Shown here in pieces: positions 25,335 through 33,964 of a DNA stretch of 64,000 nt. Source of the DNA: Bacteroidales bacterium (GTDB lineage Bacteria > Bacteroidota > Bacteroidia > Bacteroidales > F082); contig JAFUAA010000048.1 in the NCBI GenBank assembly GCA_017460915.1, positions 1 to 64,000 on the forward strand. Direction: 5' to 3'. The position numbers and the translations under genes were made by a program. The notes below the pieces were generated by a model, which was not told where the DNA came from, searched no databases, and worked only from the letters and a program-made list of their open reading frames with translations. Within the stretch, counting starts at the first letter, position 1, and the number at the start of each line of letters is the position of its first letter.

Positions 25335-26426
25335 ATGAAAAAGGCTTTAACCATTGCAGCCATAGCGCTAATGCTCACGGCTTGCACACAAAAAGAATCG
25401 ATTAATCAAAACGAAAACCAAATGACAACATTGAAATTGACACAAGAATGGGACAAGAAGTTCCCCAAGAGCGACAAGGTGAAGCACCAGAAAGTGACGT
25501 TCCACAACAGGTATGGAATTGAACTGGCGGCGGATATGTACACGCCAAAAGGCGCTGCGGGCAAATTGCCCGCCATCGCAGTGAGCGGTCCGTTTGGAGC
25601 GGTGAAAGAGCAAAGTTCTGGTCTCTATGCCCAACACATGGCGGAACAGGGTTTCCTGGCCATCGCCTTCGACCCGTCGTTTACGGGCGAGAGTGGGGGA
25701 GAGCCTCGCCGCATGGCCTCGCCCGACATCAACACTGAGGACTTCCTCGCTGCCGTCGATTTCCTTTCGGACCTCGACAACGTTGACCCCGAGCGCATCG
25801 GCATCATCGGCATCTGCGGTTTTGGTGGTATGGCCGTCAATGCCGCTGCCATCGACCCGCGCATCAAGGCTACCGTTGCTGCCACGATGTACGACATGAG
25901 CAAGATTGCCGCCGAAGGTTACTTTGGCAGCGCCAACAGCCCCGAGGCTCGCATGGAACAACGCAGAGCCGTTGCCGTCCAACGCACCGAGGACTACAAA
26001 AATGGCACCTACAAGCGTGCTGGCGGTGTCGTCGACCCATTGCCCGAGGATGCCCCTTGGTTTGTGAAGGACTATCACGCCTACTACAAATGCCCACGAG
26101 GCTACCACGAGCGCAGCGGCAACTCGACCGACGGCTGGAACATTGTCGGCACGCAGTCGTTCCTCAACCAGCCATTGCTTTGCTGGGCGCACGAAATCGA
26201 GAACCCCGTCCTGCTCGTCCACGGCGAAAAAGCCCACAGTCGCTACTTCAGCGAGTATGCCTTCGAGCGAATGACAGGCACCAACCCTGATGGCAACAGC
26301 ATGACCGTCGACAACAAGGAAATCATGATTATCCCCGGCGCCAGTCATGTGGACCTATACGACGACGAGGCCGGCGTCGTTCCTTACGACAAAATGGCGG
26401 CGTTTTTCAATGAGAACCTGAAATGA
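25335..26426 (+). CDS. Alpha/beta hydrolase lipoprotein (dienelactone hydrolase-like)
   Basis: 363 residues with a lipoprotein signal (lipobox LTAC), a short Asn/Gln/Glu linker and an internal Met at base 25422 where a cytosolic homologue would begin. The hydrolase core has FDPSFTGESGGEPR, a nucleophile elbow GICGFGG at about residue 160 with Cys in place of the usual Ser, LVHGEKAHSRYF, and a catalytic His in GASHVDLYDD. A Cys nucleophile is characteristic of dienelactone hydrolases. It is co-transcribed with the metallophosphoesterase (3-base gap). Confidence 0.85.
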   Translation: MKKALTIAAIALMLTACTQKESINQNENQMTTLKLTQEWDKKFPKSDKVKHQKVTFHNRYGIELAADMYTPKGAAGKLPAIAVSGPFGAVKEQSSGLYAQHMAEQGFLAIAFDPSFTGESGGEPRRMASPDINTEDFLAAVDFLSDLDNVDPERIGIIGICGFGGMAVNAAAIDPRIKATVAATMYDMSKIAAEGYFGSANSPEARMEQRRAVAVQRTEDYKNGTYKRAGGVVDPLPEDAPWFVKDYHAYYKCPRGYHERSGNSTDGWNIVGTQSFLNQPLLCWAHEIENPVLLVHGEKAHSRYFSEYAFERMTGTNPDGNSMTVDNKEIMIIPGASHVDLYDDEAGVVPYDKMAAFFNENLK

Positions 26427-26482
26427 TGCTCTCGTTTTGACCGATTTCTGTCCATTTTGGATGGGAACTATTCGAAAACCAT

Positions 26483-26518
26483 AATCCGCAATTCGGGCGC
26501 AGCCTTGGGTTGTGGATT
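26483..26518 (+). repeat. Dispersed hairpin repeat, copy 3
   Basis: AATCCGCAATTCGGGCGCAG and CCTTGGGTTGTGGATT, between the convergent hydrolase and AraC genes. Confidence 0.8.
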
Positions 26519-26574
26519 TTCGTGTATCCTTGGCACCTTGATTGTTTTTCAAAACATTGCCCTATCGGATTCTT

Positions 26575-27450
26575 TCATTTCCTGTATTCCTTGGGCGAAA
26601 TGCCCGTCACCCGTTTGAAATACTTGCCGAACAACGACTGGTCGGCGAAGCCCATCTCGTCGCTGATTTGGCTGACGCTCATCGCCGTGGAGCGCAGCAG
26701 GACCTTGCTTTCCGTGATGACATAGTCCTCAATCCACTTGGCGGCGGTCTTGCCCGTGGCGGCCTTCACCGTGTTCGACAGGTGCTTGATGCTGATGAAC
26801 AGGGCGTCGGCATAGAATTGCAGTTCGTGTTCGCGTTTGTGGTGAAGCCGCAGCAAGTCCATAAAACGGGTCACGATTTCGTCCTGCCGCGAGGAGCGTT
26901 GCAGTTCCTGAACGGGATAGTTGCGGTAGGTGAAGCCGTAGAACATCGCTAAAGTGAGGTGGCGCGCCGTCTCGAGGCGATAAGGGTTGTCGCGGTAGTC
27001 GATGATGTCCTCCAGCATCTGGTAATAACGGTTGAAGATGAACAACACCTCTTCTTTGAGTTGGATAAGGGGCTTGTGGTAGAAGGACACAAACAGCGCT
27101 TGCGCCAGACTGTTGTCGTTCTGGAACAGCGAGCGGGTGAACTGCCCCGACATAACGACGACCTTCGAGCGGAGGTCGTCGCTTTGCGCGCCGTATTCGA
27201 TGATGGCATCTTCCAAAAAGACGAGCAAGGCGGGTGCTTCGACGTGGAAATGCTGCATATTGATGTTGACATCCACCCAGCCTTTTTCATAAAGGATGGC
27301 CGAAGTGGCGTCCGACTTGAACGGCTCGCCTTCACCAAAGGGACAATGGTAGTCGTTTACCAAAATCACATCGTTGTCGATGCCTTTGTTTTCAAGTGTT
27401 TGCGTGACTTCGGCCTCTTTCAGTTTCAGGGTGCTGACGGTCTTTTTCAT
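26575..27450 (-). CDS. AraC-family transcriptional regulator
   Basis: About 291 residues from MKKTVST (an ATG 9 bases further upstream is also possible). The C-terminal ~100 residues are the AraC double helix-turn-helix (ISIKHLSNTVKAATGKTAAK; QISDEMGFADQSLFGKYFKR; GISPKEYRK). The N-terminal domain probably senses a ligand but has no recognisable subtype. It is divergent from the small repeat-protein gene at 27577, a plausible target. Confidence 0.88.
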   Translation of the reverse strand: MKKTVSTLKLKEAEVTQTLENKGIDNDVILVNDYHCPFGEGEPFKSDATSAILYEKGWVDVNINMQHFHVEAPALLVFLEDAIIEYGAQSDDLRSKVVVMSGQFTRSLFQNDNSLAQALFVSFYHKPLIQLKEEVLFIFNRYYQMLEDIIDYRDNPYRLETARHLTLAMFYGFTYRNYPVQELQRSSRQDEIVTRFMDLLRLHHKREHELQFYADALFISIKHLSNTVKAATGKTAAKWIEDYVITESKVLLRSTAMSVSQISDEMGFADQSLFGKYFKRVTGISPKEYRK

Positions 27451-27541
27451 AAGAAGCAAAATTCTTGGACAAAAATAGTTGTTTTTACCATTTGTTCCAA
27501 AAATAGCGCAAAAAAGTCGAATTTTAGACTGATAATAGTCC

Positions 27542-27549
27542 TAATTTTG
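27542..27549 (+). promoter_or_regulatory. -7 box for the small repeat-protein gene
   Basis: TAATTTTG followed by CA, 27 bases before the ATG at 27577. Confidence 0.6.
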
Positions 27550-27576
27550 CAAGCGAAATCAAACAGGAATATAAAA

Positions 27577-27909
27577 ATGAAAAAATCACTTTTAACATTA
27601 ACCGTGCTGCTGGCCGCCACACTTGGAGCCACGGCCCAAAACACAAAAGAAATGAAAAAAGACACAGTAAAGACAACGATGCAGAACATCGAAAACGGCG
27701 TTGTAAAAGGCTACAAGGCCATTGAAAATGGCGTCGTAAAAGGCTACAAAGCCATTGAAAACGGCGTGGTGAGCGGTTATACCTCCATACAAGACAGCGT
27801 GGTGGAAGGTTTCACCCGAGTGAGCGATGCCTTTATCATGAAATTCTTCGTCAAAGAAGGCGAGACCGTGGAACAGGCTAAGGAGCGCTTGAAAGACGAA
27901 GAGACCTAG
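27577..27909 (+). CDS. Small secreted protein with repeated 11-residue motif
   Basis: 110 residues with a signal peptide ending at ATAQ. The mature part holds three to four copies of an 11-residue unit of the type IENGVVKGYKA, the later ones diverging (SIQDSVVEGFT). The period of 11 suggests amphipathic helices. The C-terminus (EGETVEQAKERLKDEE) is charged. A longer in-frame opening to 26959 runs antisense to the AraC gene and ignores the promoter, so it was not used. Function unknown; control by the divergent AraC protein is inferred. Confidence 0.75.
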   Translation: MKKSLLTLTVLLAATLGATAQNTKEMKKDTVKTTMQNIENGVVKGYKAIENGVVKGYKAIENGVVSGYTSIQDSVVEGFTRVSDAFIMKFFVKEGETVEQAKERLKDEET

Positions 27910-28029
27910 CTGTATCAAGACAAGCAGTAAGTGAAAATCCTTGGCCGGAGGTTTTGACAATCATTGAAAACGAGCCGTGTTCTGCTGCGAATCCATTTGC
28001 GGCAGAACCTTCTTTCATTCCAATCAACT

Positions 28030-30615
28030 ATGCCTAAAAACAGATTTCTTTTACTTGGTTTGTTGTTTTTCATTGCGTTGCCGTTTTCGATGGCGCAGGC
28101 CAAAACGGGAGCTTCGGGCGTGGTGGTCGATGCGCAAACGGGCGAGACTTTGCCTTCGGTGCAGGTCTATTTCGTGGGCACCACCATCGGCACCATCACC
28201 GACCTCGACGGCAATTTCTCCATCGAAAACACGCAAGGCTTGGTCACGCTTTCCTTCCAAATGGTGGGCTATAAAACGCAGATTCTTAGCCTGAAAGCCA
28301 ACAAGATATTAACAAATCAGCGTATTGAGTTGCAAACCGATGTGTATGGCTTGCAGGAAATCGTGGTGAAGCCGCAACGCCTCAAACGTGAGGAACGCTA
28401 TCGGCGCAAAGGCAATCCCGCCGTGGAACTCGTCCGCAAGGTGATTGAACACAAAAACGCCAACCGTATCGAATCGGTGGAATGCTATACCTCAAAGAGT
28501 TACGAGAAACTGATTATGGCTCTCGACCGTTTTGACGTGGATTTCGACAGCAGCCTCTTTTGGCACGAGTTCCAGTTTTTGGAAAAATACATCGACACTT
28601 CGCAATTCAACACCACGCCAACCCTCACCGTTTCCTTGCGCGAGACGATGGCACGGAACGACTATCAAAGTCACCCGATGCAGGAGCGCAAATATGTGAT
28701 TGCCAATCGCTTCCAAGGTATTGACGCCATCCTCGACCGTGAAGGCCTTGCCACCAACATCGACGCGATGTTTACGAAGGTGAACATCTTCGACAACGAC
28801 ATCGAGATTATGCTCAACCGCTTTGTCAGCCCGCTTTCCTCGACCTTGGCGGTGTCGTTTTACCATTATTACATTATGGACACGCTCGATGTTGACGGCG
28901 ACCGCTGTATCGACCTCGCTTTTGCGCCCGTCAATCCGGAGAGTTACGGTTTCACGGGACACCTTTACATCATGAACGACAGCACTTATGCCTTGAAGAA
29001 ATATTCCATCAATGTGCCGCCGTATATCAACATGAATTTCGTCAGCGACTTGGCTATCGAACAGTCTTTCAAACAGTTGGATAATGGATTGTGGGTCAGC
29101 GACAAGACCAATACTTTCGTTCGCTTCTACCTCTTTAAGAACATGCGGCAGATTTACGCCCGTCACAACCTCTATCAGTATGATTATGAGATTGGTGCGA
29201 TGCTTCCCGACTCGTTGATGGTCAATATGAACGGCAACGAGAGTGTGGCTGACAGCGCGCGGAAATATGTCCGCAGCCAATGGAATGCTATGCGACCGCT
29301 GGAACTCACTGGGAAAGAGTCGGTTATCGATAGCCTGATGCCCGAGTTGAGGCGCATTCCCAAGTTTGACGCCGCCATCCGCGTGGGTGAAGTGGCCGTT
29401 TCGGGCTATTTGGCCACCAACCGCGACAGACAAAAAAGCAAGTTCGACTTTGGTCCGCTCTACAACACCTTAAGTTACAACGGTTTGGAAGGCGTGCGTT
29501 TGCGCGTCGGCGGTATGACTACCACCAACCTGCATCCGCATTGGTTTATGAACGGTTATCTGGCTTTCGGCTTCAACGACTTGCGCCTAAAGCACAACGC
29601 CACGCTGATTTACAGTTTCAACGATAAGATGTATCACCCTTACGAGTCGTTGCGACACGCGCTCTATCTGAGCACCTATTACGATGTGGAAGTGCCCGGC
29701 CAGACGTACTCGCTTTTCGACCGCGACAATGTCTTTATGTCGTTCAGTATGGGCACCCCGACACAACGGATGCAGTATGTGCGCCGCACCAAACTCCGCT
29801 ACGAGAAGGAATGGGCCAACCGTTTCAGCGTGGATGCTTGGCTGCAACACGAGAACAACGAGGCGGCAGGCACATTGCATTATGCACGCTTCAATGATGA
29901 CGGAAGTTTGAGCAATATAAAGTATTACAATGACTTGCAATTGGGTCTCACGCTTCGTTTTGCTCCAGGCGAACCGCTCTACAACAACCGTCTCGGGCAG
30001 GAGTCGCCTTTCAATTTAAGCAAGGATACGCCCGTCATAAGCCTGACGCATACGATGGGTTATATGGACGGCCAGTTTTTCTACAACCGCACCGACATCA
30101 ACGCCGAGAAGCGTTTCTGGCTTTCAGCCTTCGGCCACATCGACGTGACGGTGCAGACGGGCATCATCTGGAGCCAAGTGCCGTATCCGAAACTCTACAT
30201 CCCCAACAGCAACCAGAGTCTCTTCCTGACACCGAAGTCGTTCAGCCTTATGCAGCCGATGGAGTTCGTGATGGACCAATATGTCGCCTTCTTCGGCACC
30301 TATTACCTGAAAGGCTGGATCTTCAACCGTATCCCGCTCGTCAAGAAACTGAAACTGCGCGAGGTGGCTTCGTTCAATGCCGTCTATGGCGGTCTCTCGC
30401 AAAAGAACAACCCGACCTTGATGCACGAGGGGCTGTATGTGCTGCCCGAGGGCTGCTCGCCGATGGGCAAGGTGCCGTATATGGAGATGAGCCTCGGCGT
30501 GGAGAACATCCTCAAATTCATCCGCGTGGACTGGGTGCATCGGCTCACCTACACCGACGGACTCTCCAACAAGGAAAAGAACGGTGTAAGACTCACATTC
30601 CGATTAACTTTCTAA
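28030..30615 (+). CDS. DUF5686 / carboxypeptidase-regulatory-like outer-membrane protein
   Basis: About 862 residues. A signal peptide (ending SMAQA) is followed by a carboxypeptidase-regulatory-like domain (GVVVDAQTGETLPSVQVYFV; GTITDLDGNFSI). The remainder is a large beta-strand-rich DUF5686 region ending in an aromatic strand (GVRLTFRLTF), as in outer-membrane barrels. DUF5686 proteins are common Bacteroidota outer-membrane proteins of unknown function. The start at 28030 was chosen over 27964 because it begins the signal peptide. Confidence 0.85.
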   Translation: MPKNRFLLLGLLFFIALPFSMAQAKTGASGVVVDAQTGETLPSVQVYFVGTTIGTITDLDGNFSIENTQGLVTLSFQMVGYKTQILSLKANKILTNQRIELQTDVYGLQEIVVKPQRLKREERYRRKGNPAVELVRKVIEHKNANRIESVECYTSKSYEKLIMALDRFDVDFDSSLFWHEFQFLEKYIDTSQFNTTPTLTVSLRETMARNDYQSHPMQERKYVIANRFQGIDAILDREGLATNIDAMFTKVNIFDNDIEIMLNRFVSPLSSTLAVSFYHYYIMDTLDVDGDRCIDLAFAPVNPESYGFTGHLYIMNDSTYALKKYSINVPPYINMNFVSDLAIEQSFKQLDNGLWVSDKTNTFVRFYLFKNMRQIYARHNLYQYDYEIGAMLPDSLMVNMNGNESVADSARKYVRSQWNAMRPLELTGKESVIDSLMPELRRIPKFDAAIRVGEVAVSGYLATNRDRQKSKFDFGPLYNTLSYNGLEGVRLRVGGMTTTNLHPHWFMNGYLAFGFNDLRLKHNATLIYSFNDKMYHPYESLRHALYLSTYYDVEVPGQTYSLFDRDNVFMSFSMGTPTQRMQYVRRTKLRYEKEWANRFSVDAWLQHENNEAAGTLHYARFNDDGSLSNIKYYNDLQLGLTLRFAPGEPLYNNRLGQESPFNLSKDTPVISLTHTMGYMDGQFFYNRTDINAEKRFWLSAFGHIDVTVQTGIIWSQVPYPKLYIPNSNQSLFLTPKSFSLMQPMEFVMDQYVAFFGTYYLKGWIFNRIPLVKKLKLREVASFNAVYGGLSQKNNPTLMHEGLYVLPEGCSPMGKVPYMEMSLGVENILKFIRVDWVHRLTYTDGLSNKEKNGVRLTFRLTF

Positions 30616-30620
30616 CTTTG
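30613..30620 (+). promoter_or_regulatory. -7 box for the outer-membrane barrel gene
   Basis: TAACTTTG followed by CA; its TAA is the stop codon of the DUF5686 gene. It lies 19 bases before the ATG at 30639. Confidence 0.6.
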
Positions 30621-30638
30621 CAAAATAAATCACAAACA

Positions 30639-31310
30639 ATGAAAACGCGTAAAATACGACTTCTGGCTATCGCCCTCCTGATGGCGATGACGGCAACGGC
30701 ACAAAACCCGACAGAAACCCAACTCCCCGTGGTGAACTGGGGTCTCAAAACACAAGCCAATGCCTCAAATATTCTGCTGAAAGGCCTCCCCAACGAAGTG
30801 CATACTGAAATGGCGTTTGGCGGCGAATTGGGCGGCTTCCTCAATTTCAACATTAGCCAAAGGTTCTTCATCCAATTCAACCTAATGTATTTCGCCGAAC
30901 AGACCCAGATGGTCAGCACGACACAGAACACGCCGCTTTGGACACTTGGCATCGAGGTGCCCGTCTATGCTTTGGCGCGTTTCGGCAGCGTGGAGAGAGG
31001 TTGGTTCTATTTGGGCGGAGGCCCTTACACCGAGTTCTCGCTATGGGCCACGATGGACGACGGCAGCGGTGACACGTTGAATCCCTACAAGCATGTGGTC
31101 GGCATCGACGACGAGACGGGCGAGGAACAATTGGCCATGACCGACAGCCATTCCGGTTTGGGCGTTTTGTTGGGCTACGAACTGCCGTGCGGCCTTCAAT
31201 TCAACGCCAGCGGCCAGTACAGCATCTCCGACATTCTCGCTTTCGCCCATCCGAATACGATGAGTGCCCATCCGCTGAAGGTGATGCTGGGCTTCGGGTG
31301 GAGATTCTGA
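30639..31310 (+). CDS. Outer-membrane beta-barrel protein (PorT-like)
   Basis: About 223 residues with a signal peptide ending TATAQ. Alternating hydrophobic strands, Gly-rich turns, GLKTQANASNILL near the start and a final aromatic strand (KVMLGFGWRF) fit small PorT/OmpW-like barrels. Function unknown. It follows the DUF5686 gene but has its own promoter. Confidence 0.8.
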   Translation: MKTRKIRLLAIALLMAMTATAQNPTETQLPVVNWGLKTQANASNILLKGLPNEVHTEMAFGGELGGFLNFNISQRFFIQFNLMYFAEQTQMVSTTQNTPLWTLGIEVPVYALARFGSVERGWFYLGGGPYTEFSLWATMDDGSGDTLNPYKHVVGIDDETGEEQLAMTDSHSGLGVLLGYELPCGLQFNASGQYSISDILAFAHPNTMSAHPLKVMLGFGWRF

Positions 31311-31332
31311 TGGCTTGGAGTTTTTGAAGTGA

Positions 31333-31374
31333 CAATCCGCAACTCAGGCGCAGGTTTAGGTTGCGGATTTTTTT
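31333..31374 (+). repeat. Dispersed hairpin repeat, copy 4
   Basis: CAATCCGCAACTCAGGCGCA and GGTTTAGGTTGCGGATTTTT; the T-run merges into TTTCTTTGC, a possible -7 element for the next gene. Confidence 0.82.
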
Positions 31375-31410
31375 GTTTCTTTGCAAACTGAAACAAGACC
31401 TATAAATCAC

Positions 31411-32091
31411 ATGGCGAAGAAACTCCTTATAATCACGATTATGACACTTACCGCATTGTATTCCACTGCCCAAATCGATGTGCACAGCCACGCCATCACA
31501 GAGCCGTATCTTGAGTTTGTGAAGGCCAACCTATCGCGGTTGTACTATGACCTCGCCGGCGCGCCCACCGATGCCGCGATTGATGCCCTATTGACCATCA
31601 CCACGCCCGACCATCTCCTTTACGGCTCTGATTATCCGTATGTCGCCAATCCAGTTTTGGTTGAAGGCAAGAAAGCTTTGGAGCAACGGTTGGCTGCACA
31701 CGGACTGAATCCACAAGATGTCTTTTCCGACAATGCGAAACGATTGTTTGGAGAGGAAATCCCATTTAAGGAGAGCGGTGAAAGAATCGTCCGTCTCGCC
31801 GAAATCGAGGTGGAGCCTTCAATGCTTGAGGAATATTTGGTTTTTGCCAGGGAAGTCGGCGAGACCTCCACGAAAGTCGAGCCTGGCGTGCTGACCTTGT
31901 TCTCGATGCAAGACAAAGCCAATCCGTGCAAAATCTACATCCTCGAAATCTATGTCGACCAAGCCGCCTACCAAAGCCACATCCAAACGCCGCATTTCAA
32001 GAAATACAAAGAAGGCACGGCCAAGATGGTGAAGTCGCTGAAGTTAATCGACACGAAACCACTGGTGGGATTGGGGAAATTGGTGAAATAA
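31411..32091 (+). CDS. Truncated amidohydrolase fused to an antibiotic-biosynthesis-monooxygenase domain
   Basis: About 226 residues with a signal peptide (ending YSTAQ). IDVHSHAITEPYLEF is the metal-binding start of an amidohydrolase_2 enzyme, but within 10 residues the sequence jumps to that family's C-terminus (LYYDLAGAPT; LLYGSDYPYVANP; FSDNAKRLFG). Roughly 200 residues, including the central His ligands, are missing. From about residue 130 an ABM-type ferredoxin-like domain follows (EIEVEPSMLEEYLVFA ... ILEIYVDQAAYQSHIQTPHF). The amidohydrolase part is probably inactive; the ABM part may still act. The reading frame is intact. Confidence 0.75.
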   Translation: MAKKLLIITIMTLTALYSTAQIDVHSHAITEPYLEFVKANLSRLYYDLAGAPTDAAIDALLTITTPDHLLYGSDYPYVANPVLVEGKKALEQRLAAHGLNPQDVFSDNAKRLFGEEIPFKESGERIVRLAEIEVEPSMLEEYLVFAREVGETSTKVEPGVLTLFSMQDKANPCKIYILEIYVDQAAYQSHIQTPHFKKYKEGTAKMVKSLKLIDTKPLVGLGKLVK

Positions 32092-32097
32092 AAGGAT

Positions 32098-32139
32098 AAT
32101 TCGCAATCCAGGCGCTGGCTTGGGTTGCGGAATTTTTTT
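32098..32139 (+). repeat. Dispersed hairpin repeat, copy 5
   Basis: AATTCGCAATCCAGGCGCTG and GCTTGGGTTGCGGAATTTTT. Both arms carry the compensatory change ATTCGCAA/TTGCGGAAT, which keeps most pairing. Confidence 0.8.
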
Positions 32140-32278
32140 CATTTGCGGAAACCGCTGAAAAACAGCGTTACTAACCTTTTAGTGCGCGTGTATGGATTTT
32201 GTAACTTGTTGCAGGACAATGATTTTTTGCTTTTCTTTGCAGCAAATTTGAAAGCAACTGAATAAAAGTTAGCCGTAT

Positions 32279-32650
32279 ATGGACAAGAAAGAAATCCTCA
32301 ACGCCACTTTCCCCGATTGTCCCGTGCGCAATGTCATTTCGCGCATCACCGACAAATGGTCATTGTTGGTGCTTTATACCTTAGAGCAACAGGATGTGCT
32401 GCGTTTCAACGACTTGTGGCGACAAATTCCCGACATTTCCCAAAAGATGCTCACCTCCACTTTGCGCCATCTTGAGAATGACGGCATCATCAGCCGCGAA
32501 ACCTTTGCCGAGGTGCCTCCCAAAGTGGAATACCGCCTCACCGAGCGCGGCAAGAGCCTTATGCCCCATCTCGATGCGCTGTTGAGTTGGGGAATGGAGC
32601 ATTTCGAGGATGTCATCAACGATAGGAAAAATCATTTAATTAACAGATAA
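32279..32650 (+). CDS. HxlR-family winged-helix regulator
   Basis: 123 residues matching HxlR proteins: CPVRNVISRITDKWSLLVLY near the start (with the conserved Cys), RFNDLWRQIPDISQKMLTST, and LENDGIISRETFAEVPPKVE. The conserved Cys in this family can act as a redox or electrophile sensor. It lies 29 bases upstream of the Cys-repeat peptide gene in the same direction and probably controls that locus. Confidence 0.9.
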   Translation: MDKKEILNATFPDCPVRNVISRITDKWSLLVLYTLEQQDVLRFNDLWRQIPDISQKMLTSTLRHLENDGIISRETFAEVPPKVEYRLTERGKSLMPHLDALLSWGMEHFEDVINDRKNHLINR

Positions 32651-32679
32651 TCAAATTGTTTAACTAAAATTTCACTACA

Positions 32680-32874
32680 ATGAAAAGATCAGAATTCGGA
32701 GGCTTCGTGGCCTCGTTCGCAATGAGAAGTTCAAGTGCTTGTGGCAGTGCCTGTGGCGCCGCCGAACCCAAGAAAGAAGAGAAGCCCTCGGCCTGCGGCA
32801 GCGCTTGCGGTGCGGCAAAACCTAAAAAAGAGGAAAAGCCGAGTGCCTGCGGCAGCGCTTGTGGAGCCAAGTAA
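32680..32874 (+). CDS. SACGSACGA-repeat peptide, putative RiPP precursor
   Basis: 64 residues: a leader of about 17 residues (MKRSEFGGFVASFAMRSS), then three cores SACGSACGA separated by two near-identical Lys/Glu/Pro spacers (PKKEEKPS). Six Cys occur in evenly spaced ACGx units. The three repeats use different synonymous codons, which indicates selection on the protein. A radical SAM/SPASM gene begins 10 bases downstream, so the Cys-rich cores are probably modified, for instance by thioether crosslinks. I recall an ACGX-repeat precursor class in protein-family collections; this has not been checked. No export gene is adjacent. Confidence 0.8.
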   Translation: MKRSEFGGFVASFAMRSSSACGSACGAAEPKKEEKPSACGSACGAAKPKKEEKPSACGSACGAK

Positions 32875-32884
32875 AAACAAGGCT

Positions 32885-33910
32885 ATGCAGTACTTTTCCT
32901 TCCAGTGGCATATCACCGACTATTGCGACCAACGTTGCAAGCATTGTTACATCTTCTCCGAGGGTCACCCTGAGTTGCTTTCTGTCAGTTTGGATTGTGC
33001 CATGACGGTGATTGACAACTGTTTGGAAATGTGCAAAAAGATGGGCGATCGCTTCCCGTACTTTTACATTACGGGAGGCGACCCCGTTTTGCATCCGCAG
33101 GTGTGGGACATTCTCGCCTATGTCAAGGAAAAGGGCATCCCGTTCACGATTCTGGGCAATCCCTTCCACCTGACCGACGAGGTGTGCCAAAAACTGAAGT
33201 TTTACGGCTGCGAGAAATACCAGTTGAGCATTGACGGCAACCGCGAAACGCACGACTATATGCGCAAGCCTGGCTCGTTCGACACGACTTTGGAGAAAAT
33301 CGAGGTGCTACACCGCAACGGCATCCGTGTGGCCGTGATGACTACCGTCTCGGGCGTGAATGCCGACCAGATGCCGGAAATCATCGATACGGTGGTGAAA
33401 CACGAAGTGGATGTTTTCGCCTTCGCGAGATACTGCCCGACGAGTTTGGAGAAAAGTGCCCACCTCACGCCGCAACAATACCGCCAAGTGTTGGACACTT
33501 GTTGGAAAAAGTATATGGAGTACGGCGACAACTGCAAGACCACTTTCAACCTGAAAGACCACCTTTGGGGCTTGTACTTGCACGAAATCGGCGAGTTCAA
33601 GATTCCCGAAGGTTTGGACGACGACACCGTCTACGACGGCTGCAATTGCGGTCACGGCCATTTCACCATCCTGCCCAACGGCGATGTGATGGCCTGCCGC
33701 CGCTTCGACAGCGTGGTGGGCAATGTCTTCGAAACGCCGCTCTACGACCTTTGGACCTCGCCCAAAATGGATTATTATCGCCAATACGAGAAGTTCGAGA
33801 AATGCGGCAAGTGCGAATTGTTACGGTTCTGCCGAGGCTGTCCCGCCGTGGCGTATGGATACACGCATGATTTTTACGCTGCTGACCCGCAGTGTTGGCG
33901 AGAGATTTAA
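32885..33910 (+). CDS. Radical SAM/SPASM enzyme, putative maturase of the ACGx peptide
   Basis: About 341 residues. The start at 32885 is preferred; upstream in-frame starts lie inside the peptide gene. The radical SAM motif CDQRCKHC (CxxxCxxC) is at about residues 14-21, with YITGGDPVLHP following. The C-terminal SPASM region has CNCGHGHFTILPNGDVMACR, GNVFETPLYDLW, and CGKCELLRFCRGCP, ligands for auxiliary Fe-S clusters. Such enzymes install thioether or other crosslinks on ribosomal peptides. Adjacency to the Cys-repeat peptide, 10 bases upstream, supports that role. Confidence 0.88.
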   Translation: MQYFSFQWHITDYCDQRCKHCYIFSEGHPELLSVSLDCAMTVIDNCLEMCKKMGDRFPYFYITGGDPVLHPQVWDILAYVKEKGIPFTILGNPFHLTDEVCQKLKFYGCEKYQLSIDGNRETHDYMRKPGSFDTTLEKIEVLHRNGIRVAVMTTVSGVNADQMPEIIDTVVKHEVDVFAFARYCPTSLEKSAHLTPQQYRQVLDTCWKKYMEYGDNCKTTFNLKDHLWGLYLHEIGEFKIPEGLDDDTVYDGCNCGHGHFTILPNGDVMACRRFDSVVGNVFETPLYDLWTSPKMDYYRQYEKFEKCGKCELLRFCRGCPAVAYGYTHDFYAADPQCWREI

Positions 33911-33933
33911 ATAATGCAGTATTTGTTTTTTTG

Positions 33934-33941
33934 TATTTTTG
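33934..33941 (+). promoter_or_regulatory. -7 box for the DUF488 cassette
   Basis: TATTTTTG followed by CA, 24 bases before the ATG at 33965. Confidence 0.65.
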
Positions 33942-33964
33942 CAGCATTGAAAAATGGCTTGATT

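Noticed and set aside
26959-27576. Long plus-strand extension of the small repeat-protein gene
   Set aside because: It runs antisense to an AraC gene and across a promoter box. The signal peptide starts at 27577.
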